DNA from: Bdellovibrionaceae bacterium UBA2351
GTDB taxonomy: Bacteria > Bdellovibrionota > Bdellovibrionia > Bdellovibrionales > Bdellovibrionaceae
Assembly: GCA_002344565.1 (NCBI GenBank)
Contig: DDTZ01000006.1
Coordinates: 1-6,153 of the forward strand
Length of the DNA stretch: 6,153 nt
Direction: 5' to 3'
In this document: piece after piece, positions 6,104-6,153 of the stretch
Layout: each line of letters begins with the position of its first letter
How positions within the stretch are numbered: position 1 is the stretch's first letter
Translations under genes and position numbers: made by a program
Notes under the pieces: model-generated
Database searches by the model: none
What the model was told of the DNA's origin: nothing
Seen by the model: only the letters and a program-made list of their open reading frames with translations

Positions 6104-6153
6104 TGGTGGTCTGTAGTGGACTCGAACCACTGACCTCGTCCATGTCAAGGACG
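6104..6153 (-). tRNA. tRNA-Val(GAC), 3' part, cut by the window edge
   Basis: Read on the minus strand, the sequence gives an anticodon stem CGTCC/GGACG around loop TTGACAT (anticodon GAC, 6144-6146), a 5-base variable loop AGGTC, a T arm AGTGG-TTCGAGT-CCACT, the 3' acceptor strand ACAGACC, discriminator A and an encoded CCA (6104-6106). All 5-bp stems pair perfectly. The D arm and the 5' acceptor strand (expected GGTCTGT) lie beyond the right edge. The gene faces the ATPase gene tail to tail with 8 bp between them. A short T-run follows the CCA on the minus strand (GTTTTTC). Confidence 0.93.

Overview
The window is a compact copper-handling locus from a Gram-negative bacterium of moderately low GC. 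The Gram-negative call rests on two exported periplasmic-type proteins and on a domain resembling an outer-membrane beta-barrel. The style (a CopA-CopB-like fusion and a small Haem_bd cytochrome beside CueR) would fit the Bdellovibrionota or another delta-proteobacteria-like lineage. That placement is a guess, because the window holds no taxonomic marker beyond part of a tRNA.

Layout, left to right. Positions 1-309 hold no convincing complete gene: there is an open frame on the minus strand running off the left edge, two very small open frames in front of it, and a 10-bp-stem inverted repeat. Positions 310-3018 are a two-gene minus-strand operon. Its first gene is a large secreted multicopper oxidase with a Met/His-rich repeat and a C-terminal CopB-like domain; the second, 12 bp downstream, is a small exported c-type haem protein. 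Positions 3091-3480 (minus) encode a CueR-type MerR regulator. Positions 3699-6095 (plus) encode a Cu(I)-exporting P1B-1 ATPase whose N-terminus carries a His-rich tail, a YHS domain and a CPMHP/CPICGM metal-binding domain. The last 50 bases are the 3' two-thirds of a tRNA-Val(GAC) gene on the minus strand, which the window edge cuts.

Three promoters, in front of the oxidase, cueR and the ATPase, share one architecture: TTGACC as -35 overlapping a CCTTCC-N7-GGAAGG dyad, a 19-bp spacer and a weak to moderate -10. This is the classic CueR arrangement, so the locus looks like one self-contained Cu(I)-responsive regulon. The inferred scheme is that CueR senses cytoplasmic Cu(I), the ATPase pumps it into the periplasm, and the multicopper oxidase with its methionine/histidine-rich segment binds and oxidises it there. 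The CopB-like tail may tie the oxidase to the outer membrane, and the haem protein may be a redox partner.

The most notable points are the oxidase/CopB-like fusion with a Sec-type rather than Tat-type signal, the co-transcribed haem protein, and the three matched operators. The promoter geometry also shows that the ATPase begins at 3699 and not at upstream in-frame ATG codons.
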